In this document: positions 10,916-19,200 of the stretch, piece after piece | Layout of the letters: every line of letters begins with the position of its first letter | Numbering within the stretch: position 1 is the stretch's first letter | Assembly (NCBI RefSeq): GCF_015356865.1 | Contig: NZ_JAAFZA010000058.1 | Location: 1 to 50,469, forward strand | Length of the DNA: 50,469 nucleotides | Origin: Catenulispora pinisilvae | GTDB lineage: Bacteria; Actinomycetota; Actinomycetes; Streptomycetales; Catenulisporaceae | Reading direction: 5' to 3' | Notes under the pieces: model-generated | What the model saw: only the letters and a program-made list of their open reading frames with translations | Told to the model about the DNA's origin: nothing | Database searches by the model: none | Made by a program: the position numbers and the translations under genes

Positions 10916-12066
10916 ACCAGGTCCTCGTCCTCAACTCCGGCTCCTCGTCGATCAAGTACCGGCTGATCGACATGGACGACCGGGCCCGGCTGGCCGACGG
11001 GATCGTCGAGCGGATCGGCGAGTCGGCCGGGAGCGTCGCCGACCACGCCGCCGGCATGGACGTCGTGCTCGCCGCGCTGAAGGGCAAGCTGGACCGCTCC
11101 CGGCTGGCCGCCGTCGGACACCGCGTCGTGCACGGCGGCGACCGGTTCCGCGGCCCGACCCTCATCGACGACGAGGTCTGCGACACCATCAGGAAGCTGA
11201 TCCCGCTGGCGCCGCTGCACAACCCCGCGAACCTGACGCTGATCGAGGCGGCGCGCTCGGTGTTCCCCGACACCCCGCAGGTCGCGGTCTTCGACACGGC
11301 CTTCCACCAGACGCTGCCCGACTACGCGTACACGTACGCCGTCCCGCAGGAGTGGCGCACCGACCTCGGCGTGCGCCGCTACGGCTTCCACGGCACGTCG
11401 CACCAGTACGTCTCCCGACGCGCGGCGGCGATGCTCGGCCGCGAGCCGGAGGAGGTCAACGTGATCGTGCTGCACCTCGGCAACGGCGCCAGCGTCTGCG
11501 CGGTCCGCGAAGGCAAGAGCGTCGACACCTCGATGGGCATGACCCCCCTGGAAGGCCTGGTCATGGGCACCCGCTCCGGCGACCTGGACCCGGCCGTCTG
11601 TGCCTACATCGCCCGCCAGGCCGGCCAGAGCGCCGAACAGATCGACCAGACCCTGAACAAGGCCAGCGGCCTGCTGGCCCTGGCCGGCAGCAACGACATG
11701 CGCGACGTCGACACCGCCGCGGCCAAGGGCGACGAAGCCGCCCGCCTGGCCCTGGACGTGTACTGCTACCGCATCCGCAAGTACATCGGCGCCTACCTGG
11801 CAGCCCTGGGCCGCGTCGACGCCCTGGCCTTCACCGCCGGCATCGGCGAGAACTCCGCGACCGTCCGCGCCGGCGCCCTGCTCGGCCTGGAACACCTCGG
11901 GATCTCGGTGAGCCCCAAGCGGAACGCGCAGGAGTCGAAGCAGGAGCGGTACATCTCGCCGTACTGGGCCCAGACCGCGGTGCTGGTGGTGCCGACGGAT
12001 GAGGAGATTGAGATCGCCGATCAGGCTTTGCAGGTGTTGGGGCGGGCTGACACCGCGCAACCCTGA
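10912..12066 (+). CDS. ackA: Acetate kinase
   Basis: 384 residues. It transfers the phosphoryl group of acetyl phosphate to ADP, giving acetate and ATP (reversible). ASKHA-fold signatures: VLVLNSGSSSIKYRLI at the N-terminus (phosphate 1), GHRVVHGGDRF, HNPANL, FDTAFHQTLP, YGFHGTSHQYV, LHLGNGASVCAV with DTSMGMTPLEGLVMGTRSGD (phosphate 2), and FTAGIGENSATVR (adenosine). The start is a GTG at 10912 inside the GTGA overlap with pta. The last residues (ADTAQP) come from the first unit of a 16-bp repeat that continues downstream. With xfp and pta it forms a phosphoketolase-acetate energy branch. Confidence 0.97.
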   Translation: MNQVLVLNSGSSSIKYRLIDMDDRARLADGIVERIGESAGSVADHAAGMDVVLAALKGKLDRSRLAAVGHRVVHGGDRFRGPTLIDDEVCDTIRKLIPLAPLHNPANLTLIEAARSVFPDTPQVAVFDTAFHQTLPDYAYTYAVPQEWRTDLGVRRYGFHGTSHQYVSRRAAAMLGREPEEVNVIVLHLGNGASVCAVREGKSVDTSMGMTPLEGLVMGTRSGDLDPAVCAYIARQAGQSAEQIDQTLNKASGLLALAGSNDMRDVDTAAAKGDEAARLALDVYCYRIRKYIGAYLAALGRVDALAFTAGIGENSATVRAGALLGLEHLGISVSPKRNAQESKQERYISPYWAQTAVLVVPTDEEIEIADQALQVLGRADTAQP

Positions 12067-12140
12067 CACCGCGCAACCCTGACACCACACAACCTTGACG
12101 CTACGAAACCCTGACACTACGAAACCCTGACACTACGCAA
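12045..12140 (+). repeat. 16-bp tandem repeat, six units, overlapping ackA stop
   Basis: Six consecutive 16-base units run from 12045 to 12140. The five outside the gene (12061-12140) follow CCCTGACACYRCRMAA. The first unit lies inside ackA and supplies its last codons and the stop region. The unit length is not a multiple of three, consistent with spread outside coding sequence. No spacer or hairpin is present. Confidence 0.9.
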
Positions 12141-12228
12141 CGACCTCCGGCTGAGTGCCGCCACCCCGCGCGTGCGGCATCATGGTCATGTCAGGCAAGC
12201 GTGCAGGCGGGAGGCAAGGCGGGGCGCG

Positions 12229-14517
12229 ATGGAGAAGGCAGCCGAGGGCGGTGGCACGCCGCTGGCGGTTCCGGACGCGGCCGCGAGGGTTCTGCTCTTC
12301 ACGCAGGCCGCGCGGGCGGGGGATCTGCCGCTGGTTCTCAATGCCCTGAGTACTGCGCAGCTCAACGCCGGCATCGCGCGGCTCGGCTCGCGGGTGCCTG
12401 AGGCGGTGATCGACCATGTCATCGCACACGGACCGCATCCGGCCCGCCGGACCCTGGCCTGGCAGCTGCGGCTGCCGGCGCCGCCGCCCGATGTGCGCCG
12501 GATTCTCCTGAACCCTTTCGACCGTGCGCCCGACCGGGACGGCTTGCGCGACCGAGACGGCTTGCGGGGCCGCGACGGTATGCCGGACCGGGACGCCGCG
12601 CGTCGCAGATTGCTGAGTTTCGCCGATCCCGACCTCGACCGTGCGCTGTTCGGGCGGCTGGAGCAGGTCGGGGTGGCGTGGGTGCGGTCGGCGATCCTGC
12701 GGGACCGGGTGGGGGCCGACGGGGAGGCGATCGTGCCGCCGGATCTGCGGGCGAAGCTCGCCGACTTCCTCGGGACGGCCGTGTTGCCGCTCTCGCCGTC
12801 GCACCTGGCCGACACCGACACCGGCGATCCCGAGTTCGAACTGCTGCGAGTCCTTGCCGGGGCCCGGGATTTGGGCTTGTCCCTGCCCGCGGCCCGGGTG
12901 CTGGGACTGCCCGGCCCGATCCCGGCGGACCAGCCCGGCTGGCGAGACCAGGCCTGGGTGCGACGCTGGGACCGGCCCGGCGCCGGCTCGCGCCCGTGGC
13001 GGTTGGACTGGGACGAGGTGCTGGCCCTGGCGCAGGACCACGAGAGCGTGGCCGGTGACAGCGGCCGCTACCTCGGCCAGATCGCCGGGCTCGACGAGGC
13101 CGCCGCGCGCGAGGACATCCCCGAGGACGTGCGGCGCCGGCTGCTCGCCAGCTATCCGCAGGCCGCCTGGCACGCCGCGGCGCCGGACGTCGACACCTTG
13201 CGCCGGATCTCGGCGGCGGTGTTGGCGCTGCACCTGGACTGGCACGGTTTCGAGCAGGACCCGGAGTTCGTCGGCGCCATCAGGGACCTGATCATCAGGG
13301 GGCTGACCGCGGGCTCGCTGACCGCGGCCGAGGTCATCGGGCACGCCGTCCCGGCCAGCGCGGTGCTGGACCTGGCCTGGCGCGACGCTGAGGAGATCGT
13401 GCCGGCCGCCCGGGGCCGCGCGGACCTGGCCGAGGGCGTGCGCAGCCTGCTGTACCAGCGGATCGGCGACGACCTGCCGCTGTGGACCGCTCTGCTCCTG
13501 CGCTCCTTCACGTGGTCCGGCACCGTCGCCGAACTCGTCGACTCCACCGCGGTCCTGGGCGCCGAGCACGTCTTCGCCGACGAGGACGAGCTCGAAGAGC
13601 TGGTCGAGGACGTGGCCGAGGGCGAGTATCGGGACGTGCCCAGCGCGAACGTGCTGATGGCCTTCGCCCGGCCGCACGTCGGTCTGGAACTCCTGTCGGA
13701 GGGCCCCGGGCAGATGAACGAGCTCGAACTGGAACTGTTGAAAGGCCGCCCGCTGCCGCCCGGCCTGGTGGCCCGGGCGCTGGTCGCCAACCCCGGCGCC
13801 GGCGCCCGGCGCACGCTGGCCGTCAACCCGGTGACGCCGATCGCCGTCCTGCGGCGCCTGCTGCACGATCCCGTGGACACCACGAACACCCGGCTGTCCA
13901 TGCTCTACGACGTCGCCGACCCCGGCATCCGCTACGCCGCCCTGGAACTGCTGGAGCAGTCCGGGACCGCGTGGGCGCAGATCACGCAGTTCGCGAAGGG
14001 GCTGGGCGACGCCCGGATCTACCAGCTCATCGCCGGTGCCCCCAACGTCGAGCGGCTGCACTTCCTGCTGAAGAAGTTCGCGAAGTATCTGGGCCCTGAC
14101 ACCGCCGCGCTGCTCTACGGCCGGCTGGCCGCCGAGGCCGGGCCCGAACCGGTCTGGGACGTGGCGGCGGCGGTCGGCGGGCTGGACCACGCGGTCCCGT
14201 TCGTGCGCGCGTCGATGGCCTCCGGCGATGCCGGGCCGTTGCTGACGGCCGCCGAGATCGCCGGGCAGCGCGAACTGCCGGGCGTCACCGTCCCCGATCC
14301 GGGCCATCCCTGCGAACCACATCCCGACGATCCCACATCGTGGCCGTTGGAGACCGCGGTACGGCAGCATCTTGACAACAGACCGGACCGATGGCGAATC
14401 ATGGTGCACCGGCTGATGGAAGCCGGTCCCCTGGAATACGCGCAGCTAGTCGAACTGGTCGAGACGGTCGGCACGGTCGATGACGGCGTCGGGGAGGCCG
14501 TGGAGGGTGAGCCGTGA
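12229..14517 (+). CDS. Large alpha-helical repeat protein, unknown function
   Basis: 762 residues from the ATG at 12229, preceded by a purine-rich GGGAGG region. No enzyme motif is visible. The protein is almost entirely short amphipathic helices with recurrent patterns such as ARRTLAVNPVTPIAVLRRLL and GIRYAALELLEQSG, resembling leucine-rich-repeat-variant or HEAT-type solenoids that count bound partners. Residues about 101-124 are an 18-bp-repeat insert (DRDGLR units). No signal peptide or TM helix is present, so it should be cytoplasmic. Its C-terminal third aligns by eye with the next protein (VRASMASGDAGPLLTAA versus VRASMADGSADPLVAAA). The stop overlaps the next gene's GTG, so the two are coupled. 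Confidence 0.75.
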   Translation: MEKAAEGGGTPLAVPDAAARVLLFTQAARAGDLPLVLNALSTAQLNAGIARLGSRVPEAVIDHVIAHGPHPARRTLAWQLRLPAPPPDVRRILLNPFDRAPDRDGLRDRDGLRGRDGMPDRDAARRRLLSFADPDLDRALFGRLEQVGVAWVRSAILRDRVGADGEAIVPPDLRAKLADFLGTAVLPLSPSHLADTDTGDPEFELLRVLAGARDLGLSLPAARVLGLPGPIPADQPGWRDQAWVRRWDRPGAGSRPWRLDWDEVLALAQDHESVAGDSGRYLGQIAGLDEAAAREDIPEDVRRRLLASYPQAAWHAAAPDVDTLRRISAAVLALHLDWHGFEQDPEFVGAIRDLIIRGLTAGSLTAAEVIGHAVPASAVLDLAWRDAEEIVPAARGRADLAEGVRSLLYQRIGDDLPLWTALLLRSFTWSGTVAELVDSTAVLGAEHVFADEDELEELVEDVAEGEYRDVPSANVLMAFARPHVGLELLSEGPGQMNELELELLKGRPLPPGLVARALVANPGAGARRTLAVNPVTPIAVLRRLLHDPVDTTNTRLSMLYDVADPGIRYAALELLEQSGTAWAQITQFAKGLGDARIYQLIAGAPNVERLHFLLKKFAKYLGPDTAALLYGRLAAEAGPEPVWDVAAAVGGLDHAVPFVRASMASGDAGPLLTAAEIAGQRELPGVTVPDPGHPCEPHPDDPTSWPLETAVRQHLDNRPDRWRIMVHRLMEAGPLEYAQLVELVETVGTVDDGVGEAVEGEP
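12529..12600 (+). repeat. 18-bp tandem repeat, four units, in coding sequence
   Basis: Units at 12529-12546, 12547-12564, 12565-12582 and 12583-12600 encode PDRDGL, RDRDGL, RGRDGM, PDRDAA. The frame is kept. It forms a charged loop in the helical-repeat protein. Confidence 0.85.
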
Positions 14518-15848
14518 ACCGCGTCGACGACCGGGGACGCCCCGGTGCCCCCAAGCCCCTCCCGCCGTTCCCGTCGCACCCCACGATCGACGACTACGAA
14601 CGGGTCCTGGCCCAGTTCCGCGAGACGCCGAACCCGGCGGCGGAGTTCCCCTACCTGCGGGAGATCGCGCTGATGGGCGCGCGGCTGGGCACGATCCGCC
14701 CGGCCGAGATCGTCCGGCACGTCCGCCCGGCCGCGGTGGCGGTGACCCTGGTGATGGAACCGGAGATCGTGGCCGTCAGCGACGCCGTCGCCCGCGCCAT
14801 CCTGCGCGGCGACAGCGCCGGACCGCAGTACTGGTCGCGGATGGTGCGCGACGTGGACACCACCCCCGGTTCGCTGGCGGCGCTGGTGAAGGCGCGGCCG
14901 GACTCCGGACGCGGCGTCATCGCCCGCCGGCTGCCCCGTGCCCGGCAGCCGGAGTCCGCCGGAACGTACCTGGCCGGACGCCGCTGGCGCGCTGCGAACG
15001 TGGTGCTGGCGCTGGCCCCGCCGCTGTCCGCGCGCGGGTTCCTGGCCTCGGTGGCGACGGTGCACAAGCAGCCGACCGGGGCGGAGCTGTCCGCGTTGCA
15101 GGAACACGCCTGGCTGGTCCTGGAGATGGCCTCGCAGGCGCCGCTGTGCCGGGAGCTGGTGGAGCACGCGTTCGGATCGCTGGGGGACACGGCATTGCGG
15201 ATGCGGCTGGCCGAGAACCCGTACACACCGGACAGCGTGCTGTCCCGGCTGGTGCGCGAGTACGACACCGAACCCGACGTCACGCGCATGGTGCAGGTCC
15301 ACCAGTGGGCCGGCGGGACGCCGCGACGGCTGGCGTTCCACGCGATGCGCGACGATCCGGGCGCCGTCCTGCAAGGGCTGCGGGAGATGCTGCGGATCTG
15401 CGGCGAGGAGCCGTTCCTGGCGATGGTCGACGCGGCACCGCAGGAAGAGGCCGCGTGGGTGCGCTCGGTGATCGCGGCACTGGCGTCCGATCTGGAGCCG
15501 GAGACACTGCTCCGGGCCTACCTGCGGCTGGCCGAGATGTCCTCGCCGGAGGTCGTGTGGGCGGTCGAGCTGGCCCGGTCCGGGTCGCTGGGCGCGATGA
15601 TGCCGGCGGTGCGGGCGTCGATGGCCGACGGCTCGGCCGACCCGTTGGTCGCCGCGGCACGGAAGATCACGTCCAGGTACGAGCCGGAGAGGCGCAAGGC
15701 GCTCCGGTCGGGCCGGTGGGCGGACTCCGCCGAGATGTCGCGGCGGGTCTTCGGCGCGCAGGCGCTTGAGCAGCATCGGGTGGCGACGGCGAACATGGCG
15801 GCGTGGCGGAGTGAGAAGGCGCTCGACGATCCGATTCCGTTGACGTGA
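14514..15848 (+). CDS. Helical-repeat protein, apparent paralogue of the preceding gene
   Basis: 444 residues, GTG start at 14514 in a GTGA overlap. It begins with a Pro-rich segment (GAPKPLPPFPSHPTIDDYE), then helical repeats. The stretch MRLAENPYTPDSVLSRLVRE has the same rhythm as RTLAVNPVTPIAVLRRLLHD in the upstream protein, and the C-terminal VWAVELARSG and VRASMADGSADPLVAAA match its counterparts. I infer a duplicated, co-translated pair that probably acts together. No catalytic motif, signal peptide or TM helix is seen, and I cannot name a function. Confidence 0.75.
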   Translation: MNRVDDRGRPGAPKPLPPFPSHPTIDDYERVLAQFRETPNPAAEFPYLREIALMGARLGTIRPAEIVRHVRPAAVAVTLVMEPEIVAVSDAVARAILRGDSAGPQYWSRMVRDVDTTPGSLAALVKARPDSGRGVIARRLPRARQPESAGTYLAGRRWRAANVVLALAPPLSARGFLASVATVHKQPTGAELSALQEHAWLVLEMASQAPLCRELVEHAFGSLGDTALRMRLAENPYTPDSVLSRLVREYDTEPDVTRMVQVHQWAGGTPRRLAFHAMRDDPGAVLQGLREMLRICGEEPFLAMVDAAPQEEAAWVRSVIAALASDLEPETLLRAYLRLAEMSSPEVVWAVELARSGSLGAMMPAVRASMADGSADPLVAAARKITSRYEPERRKALRSGRWADSAEMSRRVFGAQALEQHRVATANMAAWRSEKALDDPIPLT

Positions 15849-15932
15849 CCGGGCGGCGCGGCGGGTGGCGGGCATCAGTGCACCGGCCGTGGACGCTGGT
15901 GTCCTCCAGGAAGACGCTGGCAGAGTAGCCGG

Positions 15933-16718
15933 ATGCGCGCCTTCTACGACGAACTGGCCGATGACTACCACCTGATCTTCCGGGATTGGGACGCCAGCAT
16001 GGAGTATCAGGCCTCGGTGTTGGCCGCGGTGATCGAGGCGGGCATCGGCGTCGGCGGTACCGGCGGCATCGGCGTGGCGCGGCGGGTCCTGGACTGCTCG
16101 TGCGGGATCGGGACGCAGGCCATCGGGCTGGCGCGGGTGGGCGACGCCGAGGTGATCGGGACGGATCTGAGCCCACGTGCCGCAGCCCGCGCGTCACGGG
16201 AGGCCTCGGCACGCGGCGTCGGGCTGCCGACCGCGGCGGCGGACATGCGGGCGTTGCCGTTCGGCGACGGGGCTTTCGACGTCGTGCTGAGTGCCGACAA
16301 CTCCGTGCCGCATCTGCTGACCCCCGACGCGCTCATCGCCGGGCTGGCCGAGATGCGGCGGGTCCTGCGCCCTGACGGTCTGCTGGTGCTGACGGTGCGC
16401 GACTACGACGAGCTTCGCGCCCAGCACCCCGCGTCGACGTCGCCGCAGGTCTCAGAGCACGAGGCCGGACGCGCCATCGCCTTCCAGCTGTGGCATTGGC
16501 ACCCCGACGGCGAGCGTTACGACCTGGAACATTTCCAGCTGGTGCCGGTTCCGTCCGGCGGCCCGGGATGGGATGTGCGGGTGCGGCGGGCCACGTACTG
16601 GGCTTTGACGCGGAAACAGCTGGGAGAGTTCGCGGCAGCGGTTGGCTTTCGGGACGTTACGTGGCAGGAACCCTCGGAGTCCGGCTACTACCAGCCGGTG
16701 CTGACGGCGCGGCACTGA
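15933..16718 (+). CDS. Class I SAM-dependent methyltransferase
   Basis: 261 residues. The Rossmann-type fold is clear: motif I VLDCSCGIGTQAIGLA, an acidic end of strand 2 (VIGTDLSPRAA), motif around AADMRALPFGDGAFDVVLSADNSVPHLL, and post-motif MRRVLRPDGLLVLTVRDYDE. The opening MRAFYDELADDYHLIFRDWD is typical of small-molecule methyltransferases related to glycine/sarcosine N-methyltransferase. The substrate cannot be read from the sequence. No clear Shine-Dalgarno site precedes the ATG. The neighbours give no pathway hint: unknown helical proteins upstream and the convergent RlaP-like gene downstream. Confidence 0.88.
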   Translation: MRAFYDELADDYHLIFRDWDASMEYQASVLAAVIEAGIGVGGTGGIGVARRVLDCSCGIGTQAIGLARVGDAEVIGTDLSPRAAARASREASARGVGLPTAAADMRALPFGDGAFDVVLSADNSVPHLLTPDALIAGLAEMRRVLRPDGLLVLTVRDYDELRAQHPASTSPQVSEHEAGRAIAFQLWHWHPDGERYDLEHFQLVPVPSGGPGWDVRVRRATYWALTRKQLGEFAAAVGFRDVTWQEPSESGYYQPVLTARH

Positions 16719-16776
16719 GCGGGGCCTGCACCGGGCATCACCGGGTATCACCTAGCTTCAATCAGCTTCGCCAGCT

Positions 16777-17568
<792 letters not shown>

Positions 17569-17640
17569 GGCAGCCCCGTTACCTTTTAGGGGTCCCCGCA
17601 AGGGGGATGATCTGGCCTCTGGGCCCGGTATGGCTGTTTG

Positions 17641-17760
17641 CCCCCTGCCGCCGTCGTTGGCGGTATGGCCTGGGGGGTGTTGCCGCCGGGCTTGGAGCAC
17701 TGCTTGACCGCTGATAAGGGGCCTGGTCCGCTCCCGTGCCCGGTGCAACGCCGGGCGTGA
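17641..17760 (+). ncRNA. Candidate bridge RNA region of the IS110 element
   Basis: IS110-subgroup elements encode a structured guide (bridge) RNA between the left end and the transposase gene (established for IS621). This stretch can fold. GCCGCC (17647-17652) pairs with GGCGGT (17659-17664, one G-U) around a 6-base loop, with an outer CCCCC/GGGGG stem separated by an internal loop. A second hairpin pairs GCCCGG (17738-17743) with CCGGGC (17751-17756). TAAGGGGCC at 17715-17723 resembles the TAGGGG element ends. RNA limits and loop roles are inferred. Confidence 0.4.
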
Positions 17761-17848
17761 AGGGAACGGCCTGCGTAACGTGGTTGCCGGCGCGCGGTGC
17801 AAGGTCGAGGCCAGATGGACACGACGATGCACGACGCGGAGGGGCTTC

Positions 17849-19048
17849 GTGTACGACACCAGCGGTATCGGCGTCTTCCTGGGCTTGGACGTCGGCAAGG
17901 GCGAGCACCACGGGCACGGGCTGACCCCGGCCGGGAAGAAGGTCTTCGACAAGCGGCTGCCGAACTCCGAGCCGAAGCTGCGGGAGGTGTTCGGCAAGCT
18001 CAAGACCAAGTTCGGCACCGTGCTGGTGATCGTTGACCAGCCTGCCAACATCGGCGCGCTGCCGCTGACGGTGGCCCGCGACTGCGGGTGCGAGGTCGCC
18101 TACCTGCCCGGTCTGGCGATGCGCCGGGCCGCGGACATGTACGAGGGCGAGGCCAAGACCGATGCCCGCGACGCGTTCATCATCGCCGACGTCGCCCGCA
18201 CCAACCCGCGCGCCCTGCGGCAGATCACCGTCGCGGACGAGACCGAGGCCGAGCTGGCCATGCTCGTCGGGTTCGACGACGACCTGGCCGGGGAGTCCAC
18301 CCGCACCTCCAACCGGCTGCGCGGCCTGCTCGCCCAGATCCACCCCAGCCTGGAGCGCGTGCTCGGCAAGCGGATCCACCACCCGGCCGTGCTGGAACTG
18401 CTGCAACACCTGGGTTCCCCGGAGCAGCTGCGCCAGGCCGGAACCGAGCAGATCACGGTGATCCTCAAGCCGAAGGCACCGCGCATGGCCGGGCGCCTCG
18501 CCGCCGCGATCACCCAGGCGCTGGCCGAGCAGACCGTCGTCGTGCCCGGCACGGCCGCGGCCGAGGTCATCGTGCCCTCCCTGGCCCGGCAACTGTCGGA
18601 GATCCTTACCCAACGCGACGCGCTGGAGGGCCGGCTCGCTGCTCTGCTGGAGGCCCACCCTCTTCACCGACTCCTGACCTCCATGCCCGGCGTCGGGGTC
18701 AGGATCGCCGCAACGCTGCTGGTCACCATCGGCGACGGCCGCACCTTCCCCGACGCCGACCACCTCGCCTCCTACGCCGGACTGTCCCCGGCCACGAAGG
18801 CCTCCGGCTCCTCGATCAAAGGCGAACACGCGCCACGGCGCGGGAACCGGCAGCTCAAACGTGCCATGTTCCTGTCCGCGTTCGCCGCGCTCCATGACCC
18901 CGCCTCCCGCGCCTACTACGACCGCCACCGCAACAGCGGCAAGACCCACACCCAGGCGCTGCTGCGCCTGGCCCGCCGACGGATCACCGTCCTGTTCGCC
19001 ATGCTCCGCGACGGCTCCTTCTATGCAGCCCAGCCCGCGACGTCATGA
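17849..19048 (+). CDS. IS110-family transposase (DEDD/serine recombinase)
   Basis: 399 residues from the GTG at 17849, preceded by GGAGG at about 17838. The N-terminal RuvC-like DEDD domain begins FLGLDVGKGEHHGHGL (D14), followed by VLVIVDQPANIG and KTDARDAFIIADVAR. The C-terminal Transposase_20 domain has LTSMPGVGVRIAATLLV, then HLASYAGLSPATKASGSS carrying the catalytic-serine region and GNRQLKRAMFLSAFAAL. Length is typical and the frame is intact, so the enzyme may be active. It is transcribed divergently from the RlaP-like gene and convergently with the secreted-protein gene. Confidence 0.95.
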   Translation: MYDTSGIGVFLGLDVGKGEHHGHGLTPAGKKVFDKRLPNSEPKLREVFGKLKTKFGTVLVIVDQPANIGALPLTVARDCGCEVAYLPGLAMRRAADMYEGEAKTDARDAFIIADVARTNPRALRQITVADETEAELAMLVGFDDDLAGESTRTSNRLRGLLAQIHPSLERVLGKRIHHPAVLELLQHLGSPEQLRQAGTEQITVILKPKAPRMAGRLAAAITQALAEQTVVVPGTAAAEVIVPSLARQLSEILTQRDALEGRLAALLEAHPLHRLLTSMPGVGVRIAATLLVTIGDGRTFPDADHLASYAGLSPATKASGSSIKGEHAPRRGNRQLKRAMFLSAFAALHDPASRAYYDRHRNSGKTHTQALLRLARRRITVLFAMLRDGSFYAAQPATS

Positions 19049-19125
19049 TCTAACCTCTCCGCCCCTTGACGAAAGACATAGGGGCACCCCCGGGAAGCAG
19101 AAGATTCAGCTCACGGTAACAGGCA

Positions 19126-19155
19126 GCGCGGCCCGGGAAGGTGCCCGGGCCGCGC
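19126..19155. terminator. Strong hairpin between transposase and convergent secreted-protein gene
   Basis: A perfect 12-bp stem, GCGCGGCCCGGG (19126-19137) with its complement at 19144-19155, encloses a 6-base loop. It lacks a T-run, as is common for actinobacterial terminators. It lies outside the IS junction and 45 bases past the stop of the gene at 19201, which it probably serves. Confidence 0.75.
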
Positions 19156-19200
19156 CGCTGCCGCACTGATTGAGGACCCTACTTTCAGGGGCCTTACTTG

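Larger units (their letters stand above)
17587..19084 (+). mobile_element. IS110-family insertion sequence, boundaries approximate
   Basis: The element holds one IS110-type transposase gene (17849-19048) with about 260 non-coding bases before it and about 35 after it, the usual layout of the IS110 subgroup. No terminal inverted repeats are seen, as expected. The sequence TAGGGG occurs at 17587-17592 and again at 19079-19084; I use this as the putative junction pair, giving about 1.5 kb. The exact core dinucleotide cannot be fixed without an empty-site sequence. The left junction abuts the start of the RlaP-like gene. Confidence 0.7.

Noticed and set aside
12045-12140. Transcription terminator after ackA
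   Set aside because: The repeats are direct, not inverted, and form no stem.
12133-14409. A 758-codon minus-strand frame opposite the helical-repeat protein
   Set aside because: Arg/Gln/Gly-rich composition with no fold signal; the plus frame has third-position G/C bias, a start signal and coupling to the next gene.
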